From NCBI GenBank assembly GCA_035483795.1, contig DATHPP010000449.1, forward strand, positions 1 to 24,155: a stretch of DNA of 24,155 nt, written 5' to 3'. The notes under the pieces were generated by a model that saw nothing but the letters and a program-made list of their open reading frames with translations, was not told where the DNA came from and ran no database searches. Source of the stretch: DASXMX01 sp035483795. GTDB lineage: Bacteria > Planctomycetota > Phycisphaerae > Tepidisphaerales > Tepidisphaeraceae. The translations under genes were made by a program, and so were the position numbers. The stretch's first letter is position 1. Every line of letters starts with the position of its first letter. Shown here piece after piece: positions 1 through 7,976 of the stretch.

Positions 1-173
1 TGGGCGCGCATCCCGGCCCCGGATGCCGACGGCGGTACCGTCGCCGGCTCATTCACTGGAATCTCAACGGCAAAAACGGTGTTGCAGTTTCGACAGCGGA
101 TCTTCTTGCCCGCCATTCGTTCGTCGGCGGCATACAGCTTCTTGCACGAAGGGCAGCGAATTTGAAAAGCCAT
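1..173 (-). CDS. MJ0042-type zinc-ribbon protein, N-terminal part (runs off window)
   Basis: The N-terminal 57 residues are visible, starting MAFQIRCPSCKKLYAADERM. Two CxxC knuckles (CPSC at residues 7-10, CRNC near 32-35) are spaced as in the MJ0042/zinc-ribbon domain that opens many planctomycete and deltaproteobacterial proteins. A Pro/Ala/Ser-rich linker follows, so the zinc ribbon is probably the front of a larger, possibly membrane-anchored protein whose main domain lies outside the window. The ATG is preceded by a G-rich stretch but no clear Shine-Dalgarno. It lies 116 bp downstream of the FHA-ATPase gene on the same strand and could be cotranscribed. Function unknown; the domain call is fairly secure. 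Confidence 0.7.
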   Translation of the reverse strand, partial: MAFQIRCPSCKKLYAADERMAGKKIRCRNCNTVFAVEIPVNEPATVPPSASGAGMRA

Positions 174-289
174 AACGCGAACCCCCGAATCCCGTGACTT
201 GAACCGGGTGAATTGTCGGGTCCCATGAGAATGATGTCAATTCAATTTACCGGGTTCTATCAATGCAAGTCGAACAAAAAGTAAAGGGA

Positions 290-2242
290 TTACCGCTCTC
301 GGCCGACGGCGCGATCGATTTCCTCAAACGGGGAGATACCCTGGGCCACCAGTTGAAACCCGCTCTCTTGAAGCCGGTCGAATTTTGTCTTGGAAATGAC
401 TGCCTGCATCTGGGCGGCGGTGGCGGTCTTGGTAATTAAATCGCGGAATTCATCATTCACGCAGAGCAGCTCAAAAATCGCCCGTCGGCCGAGGAATCCG
501 GTATTGAGGCACCGGGCGCACCCGCGGGGGGCGAAAATGCGGTCGATTCCCTCCGCCGCCGGCCCCATGCGTGCCAATTGCTCGTCGGTGGGCTTAACCG
601 GAAGTTTACAATACTGGCAAAGCTGCCGCACCAGCCGCTGGGCCAGCACCAGGTGAAGCGCTTGCGAGACCAGGTAAGGTTCAGCGCCCAGGTCAAGCAG
701 ACGAAATACGGTGCCGATCGTATTTTGCGTATGCAATGTCGAGAATACCAGGTGCCCGGTGATCGCGGCCTGCATGGCGATGCGGGCGGTTTCCGCGTCG
801 CGGATTTCGCCGATGAGGATCACGTCCGGGTCCTGACGCAGCGTCGATCGCAAGAGATTGGAAAATGATTTTCCCTGCGAATCATCGACCGGGATTTGCG
901 TGACGTGCTCGAGCTGGATTTCCACCGGGTCTTCGATGGTGACGACGTTCCGCCGCGTCACGTCGCTGCCGCGAATCAGGGCATAAAGCGTGGTGGTTTT
1001 TCCTGAGCCGGTAGGGCCGCAGACCAGCACCATGCCCGCATCCTGCTGAATCACCCGCTCCACCTCGGAGCCCATCCAATCGGTCAGGCCGAGCGAACCG
1101 ACAGAAAGCGGCGCGTAGGAAGCGTCCAGAACGCGGACGACCAGCTTCTGACCGAAGACGGCGGGTGCGAAGCTCAGACGATAGTCGATTCGCCGCGTTT
1201 CTCCGCGCCGCCCGGACGGAACCCGGGCGCTGAAATGGCCCTCTTGGATCGTGTTCTTCTGCGTGATGTCGATCTCGCTCAAGACCTTCACCAGCGCTGA
1301 GAGCCGCGTGCCCAGTGCGTTGGACAAGTGGCAGATTTCCACCATCGAGCCATCGACGCGCGTGCGAACCGTGTACGCGTTACCTTTGGGTTCGATGTGA
1401 ACATCCGTGGCCCGGCTGCGAGCGCAAAGCAACAGCAGCAGCCGCAGCCAATCCACGGCGTCGCGCTGCCCGCTTCTGGATACGGTCCCAGTGGCCGCGT
1501 GCATCAACTGGCCGCGCGCGCTGATCAGTGCAATGTCCGGTTCGCCGAACGACTTGTCCGGCAGCGAATTGACCAGCCCCTCGACCTGCTCGACCGGATC
1601 GCGCGTCAGGCCTCCGATCAATTCGGTGGGCGAATCGTCCGGCTCCATGGGTATCGAATCCGGATCGTCCATGGGCAGGGGACCGTCGGATCCCTCCGGC
1701 TCGATGATGATGTCCGCTTCGCTGAGCGGCTCGGCAACCTCATCTTCCTGCACGGGCTCAAAATCCCCGATGGCGTCCAGATCGACATGTGGGCGGGGCG
1801 CATCGGCCAGCGGGAGCGGCTCCATTGGGATCGGCCCGTCATCCGGCTCAGGCTCGGGGGCCGGCTCGGCCTGATCGTCCCTGAGCTTGGCAGGGGGGAA
1901 ATTCAGGGGTACCGTTCGGGTCCTTCGGTCCGGCTCGCGAACGCCTTCGCCATCGGGTCCGTGGAAAAAAATGCGCACCTGGCCGATGGTGACGCGGTCC
2001 CCATTCATCAGCGGCGCAAGCCGCGTCGGACTCCCATTCACGAGCGTGCCGTTGCTGGAATTCAGGTCGCGGACGATATAACCCTTGCGCGCCTTGGCGA
2101 TGATGCAGTGGAAACGGCTGCACAGGTTGTCGCCCAGCACCAACCGGTTGTCGCGGTGGCGGCCGATGGTCAGCGGATCGTTCCCCAGTTCCAACTGGCG
2201 AACGTTGCCCGCCTCATGAATTTCGACGTACGGTTCCTGCAT
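290..2242 (-). CDS. FHA domain fused to GspE/PilB-type secretion/pilus ATPase
   Basis: A 650-residue protein. An FHA phosphothreonine-binding domain (about 5-95) carries the GRH, SRFH and NSSNGTLVNG signatures. A Pro/Asp/Glu-rich linker (about 100-230) follows, then a complete T2SSE ATPase: Walker A GPTGSGKTT at 409, Asp box TIEDPVE at 435, Walker B ILIGEIRDAETA at 475, His box GHLVFSTLHT at 496, and a tetracysteine zinc site (C542, C545, C575, C578). GspE/PilB proteins are cytoplasmic hexameric ATPases that power pseudopilus or pilus assembly. The N1E region normally at the N terminus is missing and replaced by the FHA. The open frame continues 125 codons upstream, but that part overlaps the divergent glycosyltransferase and has no domain character, so the ATG before QEPYVEIHE is preferred. 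No GspF/PilC or pilin gene is nearby. Confidence 0.92.
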   Translation of the reverse strand: MQEPYVEIHEAGNVRQLELGNDPLTIGRHRDNRLVLGDNLCSRFHCIIAKARKGYIVRDLNSSNGTLVNGSPTRLAPLMNGDRVTIGQVRIFFHGPDGEGVREPDRRTRTVPLNFPPAKLRDDQAEPAPEPEPDDGPIPMEPLPLADAPRPHVDLDAIGDFEPVQEDEVAEPLSEADIIIEPEGSDGPLPMDDPDSIPMEPDDSPTELIGGLTRDPVEQVEGLVNSLPDKSFGEPDIALISARGQLMHAATGTVSRSGQRDAVDWLRLLLLLCARSRATDVHIEPKGNAYTVRTRVDGSMVEICHLSNALGTRLSALVKVLSEIDITQKNTIQEGHFSARVPSGRRGETRRIDYRLSFAPAVFGQKLVVRVLDASYAPLSVGSLGLTDWMGSEVERVIQQDAGMVLVCGPTGSGKTTTLYALIRGSDVTRRNVVTIEDPVEIQLEHVTQIPVDDSQGKSFSNLLRSTLRQDPDVILIGEIRDAETARIAMQAAITGHLVFSTLHTQNTIGTVFRLLDLGAEPYLVSQALHLVLAQRLVRQLCQYCKLPVKPTDEQLARMGPAAEGIDRIFAPRGCARCLNTGFLGRRAIFELLCVNDEFRDLITKTATAAQMQAVISKTKFDRLQESGFQLVAQGISPFEEIDRAVGRER

Positions 2243-2380
2243 GCTGGTGTCCCGGCGTCGAGCCTGCCCGCTGCGTTTTGGGGGGCTCGCCCACTCCCGT
2301 CGCACCAGAATATCCGTAGTCGTTTCAACCGTCCACATGGGCCTATTGCTAAGATGCATGGGCTGAAGGATTTTTTCATC

Positions 2381-4567
2381 GTGCCGCAGCAGACGCTCAC
2401 AATTCAGCAGGCCTTTGAGTTGGCGATGCAGCACCAGCAGGCCGGCCGCCGAACCGAGGCCGAGGGTCTTTACCGGCAGATCCTTGCCTTCGATCCGCAG
2501 CATCTGGACGCGCTTCAGATGCTTGCGGTCCTGACGCACGAATCGGGGAAAAGTTCCGAGGCAATCGCGATGATCCGCCGGACGATGCAACTGCACCCGA
2601 AGGCGGCCAGTTGTCACAGCAACCTTGGAATGTTTTTGGCCGGCCAGGGTAAGCTCGACGAGGCGATTGCCTGCTTTCGGCAGTCACTGGCCCTGCGGCC
2701 CGATTCCCCCGAGACCCTCAACAACCTTGGCACTGCCCTCACAGCCAGGGGCGAGCTGGATGATGCCATTGTCGCCCTGCGACAGGCCGTTGCCCTGCGC
2801 CCCACCTTTGCGCAGGCTCATAACAATCTTGGCACTGCCTTGTGCACGAGCGGCCAGCGGGAAGAAGGGATCGCCGAGCTGCGTCGGGCAGTCGAGCTTC
2901 GAGCGGACTCGGCGCAATCCTGGTACAATCTCGGCAAAGCGTTGCACGAAGCCGGCGAGCCCGAAGCGGCTCTAGCGTCGCTGCAAAAGGCGCTGGCCAT
3001 TCAACCCAACTATCCCGACGCCTTGAACAACCTGGGCCTGGTGCTCCAGACCCGCGGGCACGTCACGGAGGCCATCGCCCAGTACCGCAAGGCGCTGTCG
3101 TTGCGGCCCGACCATCACGAGGTTCTGAACAACTTGGGGACGGCATTGCAGGATTGCCGCGATTTCGACGCGGCAATTGCCGCCTACCGGCAGGCGCTTG
3201 CTGTCAAACCCGATTATCCCGAGGCGCACGGAAACCTGGCGAACGCGCTGAGCTTCTCCGGGGAATTTCAGGAGGCGATTGCGCTGTATCGGCGGGCCTG
3301 GCGGATCAAGCCGCACGCCCGTACCACCAGCGGCATGCTCTACTTTCTGCACGTGCTCCCCGAGTTCGGTCCTCGAGAGCTTTACCAGGAGCATGCGATC
3401 TGGAACCAGACGTTCGCCCGGCCGCTGGCCGCCGAGGCCAGCGAGCCGCACGAAAACGATCCGACACCGGATCGAAGAATTCGGATCGGCTATCTCTCGC
3501 CTGATTTCACCGTCCATCCCGTCGGCCGGTTCATGCTCCCGCTGCTGAGGAACCACGACCACGAGCGTTTCGAGATCATTTGTTATGCCGATGCCCGGGC
3601 GGTTGACGAGGTCACGCAAAAGATCCGGCCCCTGGCGGATCGGTGGCACGAAACCTGGCGACTTTCCGATGCCCAGATCGCCCGGCGGATTCGCGCCGAC
3701 CGCATCGACATCCTGGTCGACCTGGACATGCACGCCAAGGCCAGCCGGCTGCTCGCCTTTGCCCGAAAGCCCGCGCCCGTACAGGTGACTTACCTTTCCT
3801 ACTGTAGCACAACCGGTTTGGAAACCATCGATTATCGGCTGACCGATCCTTACCTCGATCCTGTCGGCGGCGACGAAACGGTGTACACAGAGAAAACGGT
3901 CCGCCTGCCCAACACGTTCTGGTGTTTCGAGCCGTCCATTCCCATGCCGGAGGTGAACCCGCTGCCGGCGCCGTTCTCCGGCCACATCACCTTCGGCTGC
4001 ATGAACAACTTCTGGAAGCTCTCCGCGCCGACGGTTGAGATGTGGGCGGAGCTGCTGCGAAAGATTCCGACTTCGCGGCTTCTGCTCCATGCCCACGCAG
4101 GGGCGCACCGTGATCGTTTCCGTCGCCGGCTCGGGGAGCGTGGCGTCGATCCCGCCCGCATCGATTTCGCCGGCTTCCAGCCCCCGTCGCAGTATTTTCA
4201 ACAATACCACCAGATCGACATCGCCCTGGACCCACACCCCTACGGCGGCGGCACCACCACCTGCGAAACCCTGTGGATGGGCATCCCGTTGGTCACGCTG
4301 CCGGGGCGGACCGCGGTCTCCCGCGCCGGCAAAAGCATCCTGACGAATGTCGGCCTGGGTGAGCTGGTGGCGCAGTCCCCGGCGGAGTATGTCGAGATCG
4401 CGGCCAGCCTCGCGTCTGACCTGGCCCGCCTCTCGGATCTGCGATCGTCTCTTCGCGACAGGATGCGGGCATCCCCGTTGATGGACTCAGCCGGTTTCGC
4501 CCGCGCCATCGAGGCGGCTTTTCTGCAAATGTGGACCACCTGGTGCCAGGGCCGGACGCGCCCCTGA
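2381..4567 (+). CDS. TPR-containing O-GlcNAc-transferase-like glycosyltransferase (GT41)
   Basis: About 728 residues. Roughly nine 34-residue TPRs (residues 8-315; recurring NNLGTAL...A...YRQALxLxPxx pattern) precede an OGT-type catalytic region (about 355-728). GT41 enzymes transfer GlcNAc or another sugar from a nucleotide donor to Ser/Thr of proteins selected by the TPR superhelix. The motif YLSPDFTVHPVGRF places a His at 379 and FGCMNNFWKLS a Lys at 546, matching the His498 and Lys842 positions of human OGT; DPHPYGGGTTTCETLWMGIP is the family C-terminal motif. Start choice: a GTG preceded by GAAGGA at 10 bp gives MPQQTLTIQQAFELA, typical of this family; an in-frame ATG at 2354 adds nine residues but has no ribosome site. 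The frame is open further upstream, but that part is antisense to the FHA gene. Acceptor unknown. Confidence 0.9.
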   Translation: MPQQTLTIQQAFELAMQHQQAGRRTEAEGLYRQILAFDPQHLDALQMLAVLTHESGKSSEAIAMIRRTMQLHPKAASCHSNLGMFLAGQGKLDEAIACFRQSLALRPDSPETLNNLGTALTARGELDDAIVALRQAVALRPTFAQAHNNLGTALCTSGQREEGIAELRRAVELRADSAQSWYNLGKALHEAGEPEAALASLQKALAIQPNYPDALNNLGLVLQTRGHVTEAIAQYRKALSLRPDHHEVLNNLGTALQDCRDFDAAIAAYRQALAVKPDYPEAHGNLANALSFSGEFQEAIALYRRAWRIKPHARTTSGMLYFLHVLPEFGPRELYQEHAIWNQTFARPLAAEASEPHENDPTPDRRIRIGYLSPDFTVHPVGRFMLPLLRNHDHERFEIICYADARAVDEVTQKIRPLADRWHETWRLSDAQIARRIRADRIDILVDLDMHAKASRLLAFARKPAPVQVTYLSYCSTTGLETIDYRLTDPYLDPVGGDETVYTEKTVRLPNTFWCFEPSIPMPEVNPLPAPFSGHITFGCMNNFWKLSAPTVEMWAELLRKIPTSRLLLHAHAGAHRDRFRRRLGERGVDPARIDFAGFQPPSQYFQQYHQIDIALDPHPYGGGTTTCETLWMGIPLVTLPGRTAVSRAGKSILTNVGLGELVAQSPAEYVEIAASLASDLARLSDLRSSLRDRMRASPLMDSAGFARAIEAAFLQMWTTWCQGRTRP

Positions 4568-4624
4568 TGCCATCTTGCATCAATGCATTTTCACCATCCG
4601 AACGGGAGGGTGTAAGCTTTCGGC

Positions 4625-6508
4625 ATGCTCATCGCTCAGGTGTGCGACTTCGGCGATGACGGAGACGCACGATATCGCGCCCACGATCCGAGCCGGTTTC
4701 TGGCGCGACTGCCCCAGGTGACGACGGTGGATTGCCACTACTTCGGCCGCCACCTGATGGAGTTGGTCGACGCGGCGGATGTACTCGTTCTGCACTTCGT
4801 CAACGACTGGGATTTTTTGGATCTGTGCTTGCGCCGTCGTCAAGCGGGAAAAATCACCGTCTTCGAGGCCAACGATTACTACCCCGACCTCCAGCCGTGG
4901 TATCCCCAGGCCCGGCATTGGCAGGACGGAACGCTTCGCCAGCTTCTTCTGCAATTCCTCAAGATTGCTGATGGCGTGCAGACCAGCACCCGCGAGCTGG
5001 CCCGGCGCTGGCAGGAGTTGGGTGCGAAGCAGGTCGCGGTTTTTGCAAATCAACTGTCCGACGTCCCTGCGTTCTTACCGTCGCCGGAGCGGCCGCTTAC
5101 CATCGGATGGGGCGGTTCACCGGGCCATCTGGCGGATTGGTACGCCGTCAGCCATGTCCTGCAAAAATGGCTCGACGCGCATCCGGACGTGCATCTGGCG
5201 GTGATGACGGCGGAGCCGGCCCGGCCGTTCCTGCGGCTTGACGATTCGCGGTATCACTTCACGCCTTTCGGATCGCTTGAGCAATACCAAACCTTTTTGC
5301 GCCGCCTCGACGTGGGCCTGGCGCCGCTGCTTCCCACCGACTACAACCGCTGCCGCTCGGACGTGAAGTTTCTCGAGTACGCCTCAAATGGCGTCGCCGG
5401 GATTTATGCCAGCCTCGAGCCATACGAAACCGTGATTGACGGCCAAACCGGGCTGACGTATCGAACCCCAGACCAGCTTGTCGAGCGGCTCGAGCTTTTG
5501 CGGACGAATCCGGCACTGCGAGAGACGCTCCGCCGACTGGCCCACGATTATGTGTGCCGCGAGCGCTTGCTGGCCGCGCACGTGGAAGAACGACTGATCT
5601 GGTACAAGACGCTGCTGGGAAACCGCCCTCGAGATGGAAGGGTGCCGCCGGTCGTCGCAAATGAAGCGCAGGCAGAGGGCAATTACCTTCGGTTGACCGC
5701 CTCCGAGCCCGAGCAAATGCTGAAAACTGCCCTGCGGACGCCCGATCCGGCCGAAGCTGGAAGAGTGCTTGCCGGTCTCGTCGATCGCTATCCCCAGTAT
5801 GTTCCCGCGGTGCAGTATCACGGTGTGCTGTTGAACAATCAGCGTCAGTTCGCAGCCGCGCTGGCCAACCTTGAAGCCGCGCGACAACGCGGCGTCGAGG
5901 GAGCACGCCTGTGGAGCGAAATCGGACGTGCCTGGTTCCATCTGGGGGAACATGCCAAAGCGCGGGAGGCAATGGAACAGGCGGTGCGCCTCAATCGACA
6001 TCATCTGCCCGCCTGGCAATATCTGCTCCGCATGCTCGCCGCGACCAAAAGCCCCGATGGGCCGGCCGCGGCGCAGAAAGCGCAAGCCCTTTTCCCCGAA
6101 AGCCTGGCCATCGCGCTGCTGGCGGTTCCGATGCTGCCGCCAAAGCCCGCCTTCGAACTCCTGCTGGGCGTCATGGATCAGATCATTCCCGGCGTGATGG
6201 AAGTCGAGCGTCCGACGTTCCTCGCAGCGCTTCGCAACGCCGTTCTGAACGTCGTGCGCCAGCGAAGTGAAAGTAGGGAGGCGCTGAGTCTGTTGAAGCG
6301 CGCCAGTGAATGCTTTCCCGCCTCGGCGCGCCTGGCCGCCGAGTACGGGGCGCTGCTGTTTCGCCACGGACGAGCCGACGAAGCGCTTGCGGAGTATGCC
6401 CGCGCGCTGGGTCTGCATCGCCACGCAGCGCTGTTCCGTGAAGAATTCCCCGCGGATGTGGCGCCGTTGGAATGGCAGCTTTCCCACGGCCGGCCGAATG
6501 GGTGCTAA
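4625..6508 (+). CDS. GT-B glycosyltransferase (GT4-like) with C-terminal TPR-like repeats
   Basis: A 627-residue protein. The first ~340 residues read as a GT-B glycosyltransferase: an N-terminal half with VLVLHFVNDWDFLDL and FEANDYYPD, a domain switch at PLTIGWGGSPGHLADW, and a C-terminal nucleotide-sugar region with LEYASNGVAGIYAS, EPYETVIDGQTGLTY and RLELL, the layout of GT4 enzymes. From about 370 to 600 come helical repeats resembling degenerate TPRs (QRQFAAALANLEAARQRG, GEHAKAREAMEQAVRLN, GRADEALAEYARALGLH). It lies 57 bp downstream of the OGT-like gene on the same strand, so the two may be one transcript acting on the same protein or surface glycan. GGGAGGG at 4604-4610 is a possible, rather distant, ribosome site. 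Donor and acceptor cannot be told. Confidence 0.8.
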   Translation: MLIAQVCDFGDDGDARYRAHDPSRFLARLPQVTTVDCHYFGRHLMELVDAADVLVLHFVNDWDFLDLCLRRRQAGKITVFEANDYYPDLQPWYPQARHWQDGTLRQLLLQFLKIADGVQTSTRELARRWQELGAKQVAVFANQLSDVPAFLPSPERPLTIGWGGSPGHLADWYAVSHVLQKWLDAHPDVHLAVMTAEPARPFLRLDDSRYHFTPFGSLEQYQTFLRRLDVGLAPLLPTDYNRCRSDVKFLEYASNGVAGIYASLEPYETVIDGQTGLTYRTPDQLVERLELLRTNPALRETLRRLAHDYVCRERLLAAHVEERLIWYKTLLGNRPRDGRVPPVVANEAQAEGNYLRLTASEPEQMLKTALRTPDPAEAGRVLAGLVDRYPQYVPAVQYHGVLLNNQRQFAAALANLEAARQRGVEGARLWSEIGRAWFHLGEHAKAREAMEQAVRLNRHHLPAWQYLLRMLAATKSPDGPAAAQKAQALFPESLAIALLAVPMLPPKPAFELLLGVMDQIIPGVMEVERPTFLAALRNAVLNVVRQRSESREALSLLKRASECFPASARLAAEYGALLFRHGRADEALAEYARALGLHRHAALFREEFPADVAPLEWQLSHGRPNGC

Positions 6509-6514
6509 AGGCCG

Positions 6515-7417
6515 TCAAGCGACTTCCAACACGGTTTTCCCGCGCGTGTGTCCGCCCAGCATTTGGCGCCACGCGGTTGCGGCCTCGGCCAACGGGAAAG
6601 TCCTGCTGACAACGGCACGAATGACGCCGGCATCGAGAAGGTTGGCCAACTGCTTCAGGTTTTGCGTGGACGCCTGCATTTCCATCATCGTCGCCGTGAT
6701 TTTGTGCTGTGCGGCCTGATCCTGCGGCGGGGGCTGCGAGGTGGCGACCAGTCGTCCGCCGGGCTTGAGGACCGCAAATGATCGCGCCTGCGTCTGCCCA
6801 CCCACCAGATCGAACACCAGGTCGATGTCTTTCGCGACAGATTCGAACGGAGTCGCCTTGTAGTCGATCACGATGTCGGCGCCGAGCGATCTGAGGTAGT
6901 CGGCGTTGGATGCCGATGCGGTTGCCAGCACGCGTGCGCCCTTCCAATGCGCCAGTTGTACGGCGAAACTCCCGACGCCTCCCGCGGCAGCGTGGATCAG
7001 CACCGTCTGGCCGCGCTCGAGTCGGCCGTGATCGAACAAGCCCTGCCTGGCGGTTTGCCCGGCGACCGGGACTGAGGCAGCTTCGATGTGGCTGAGCTTC
7101 GTCGGCTTGGGCGCGATCGAACCTGATGGCGCCGACACGAGTTCCGCGTAAGCGCCGACCGGGCAGTTGCCGTAGACCGCCTCTCCCGTCGCTTCCACGA
7201 CACCGGAGAAGTCGCTGCCTGGCGTATAGGGAAGCGTCATCGGAATGAATTTGGAAAACGCGCCGGATGCCAGCTTGAAATCGAACGGGTTGACCGACGC
7301 GGCATGCACGCGAACCAGCACCTGCCCGGATGCCGGCTGCGGAGACGGCATTTCCTCGTACCGCAATTTCTCAGGACCCCCGTAAGCCGGAACGCGAATG
7401 CTTTTCATGGTGGCCAT
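6515..7417 (-). CDS. MDR-family NAD(P)H quinone oxidoreductase / zinc-less alcohol dehydrogenase-like
   Basis: A 300-residue medium-chain dehydrogenase/reductase of the quinone oxidoreductase type. The N-terminal GroES-like fold holds VRVHAASVNPFDFKLASG and PGSDFSGVVEATG; the Rossmann region holds LIHAAAGGVGSFAVQLA (nucleotide binding) and GADIVIDYK; the end is GGHTRGKTVLEVA. Catalytic zinc cysteines are absent, as in quinone oxidoreductases that use NADPH to reduce quinones or enones. The segment between GVVEATGE and GAYAE is about ten residues shorter than usual for the family, dropping the GDxVYG approach loop in part. The start lies 2 bp after the response regulator stop, with GGAG overlapping that stop, which implies translational coupling. 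It is the last gene of the kinase-regulator operon and converges on the glycosyltransferase gene with a 6-bp gap. Confidence 0.88.
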   Translation of the reverse strand: MATMKSIRVPAYGGPEKLRYEEMPSPQPASGQVLVRVHAASVNPFDFKLASGAFSKFIPMTLPYTPGSDFSGVVEATGEAVYGNCPVGAYAELVSAPSGSIAPKPTKLSHIEAASVPVAGQTARQGLFDHGRLERGQTVLIHAAAGGVGSFAVQLAHWKGARVLATASASNADYLRSLGADIVIDYKATPFESVAKDIDLVFDLVGGQTQARSFAVLKPGGRLVATSQPPPQDQAAQHKITATMMEMQASTQNLKQLANLLDAGVIRAVVSRTFPLAEAATAWRQMLGGHTRGKTVLEVA

Positions 7418-7419
7418 GG

Positions 7420-7971
7420 CTACTCCAGTGGCGGTAGTTTTCCCAGTTTACGCTGCAAGCTGCGACGGTGAAGGCCCAGTTTTCGGGCCGCCAGCGAAAT
7501 ATTTCCGTTGCAGTCGTGCAGGATGCGTTGAATGTGCTCCCATTCGACCCGGGCCAGCGACGGGGTGCTCTCGGCGGGCGGGGGATCGGCGTCCTTGTCG
7601 AAAGCGGCCAGGATCTGGTCGGTGTCCAGCGGCTTGGTGAGATAGTTGACGGCGCCGCGGCGCACCGCCTCGACGGCGGTGGCGATGCTCCCGTAACCGG
7701 TCAGCACCACGACCTTGATTCCGGGCAGGCGGGCCTTGAGCTCGGAGACGACGTCCAGCCCGGAGCTGCCGGGCATGCGCAGGTCGACGATCGCGGCCTG
7801 TGGCCGCACGCTCGCGGCCAACTCCAGCGCCGCCGCCGCCGTGCCGGCGCCGTGGGCTTCGATGCCCCGCGCCGCCAGGGCCTTGAGCAGCCGGGTGCGA
7901 AATATCTCGTCGTCGTCGACCACGAGAAATCTTCGCACCGCAGATTGAGGTTGCGCGTTCTGGCCGGCCAT
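7420..7971 (-). CDS. regA: RegA/PrrA/ActR-type response regulator
   Basis: A 183-residue response regulator. The receiver (about 12-125) has the acidic pair in VVDDDE, phospho-acceptor Asp63 in VDLRMPG, the switch Thr91 in LTGYGSIATAV and Lys113 in LTKP. A short linker leads to a Fis-type helix-turn-helix (about 143-180; VEWEHIQRILHDCNGNISLAARKLGLHRRSLQRKL). This two-domain layout without an AAA+ module, and the exact WEHIQR...N.S.AAR.L..HRR.LQR.L wording, is that of RegA/PrrA/ActR, which control respiratory and redox genes in proteobacteria. It starts 5 bp after the kinase stop and ends 2 bp before the oxidoreductase. The family call is strong; the target genes here are unknown. Confidence 0.93.
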   Translation of the reverse strand: MAGQNAQPQSAVRRFLVVDDDEIFRTRLLKALAARGIEAHGAGTAAAALELAASVRPQAAIVDLRMPGSSGLDVVSELKARLPGIKVVVLTGYGSIATAVEAVRRGAVNYLTKPLDTDQILAAFDKDADPPPAESTPSLARVEWEHIQRILHDCNGNISLAARKLGLHRRSLQRKLGKLPPLE

Positions 7972-7976
7972 GCCGC

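Noticed and set aside
1328..2380. Upstream extension of the plus-strand TPR-OGT frame over about 1 kb
   Set aside because: It is antisense to the FHA-ATPase gene, which has complete domain motifs; the translated extension is Arg/Gly-rich with no domain and the TPRs start only after 2381.
2243..2617. 125-codon N-terminal extension of the FHA-ATPase frame
   Set aside because: It overlaps the first TPRs of the divergent gene and has no recognisable fold; the FHA domain begins naturally a few residues after the ATG at 2242.
2972..4237. 421-residue minus-strand frame
   Set aside because: Exact antisense of the TPR-OGT gene; the apparent repeats are mirror images of the TPR codons.
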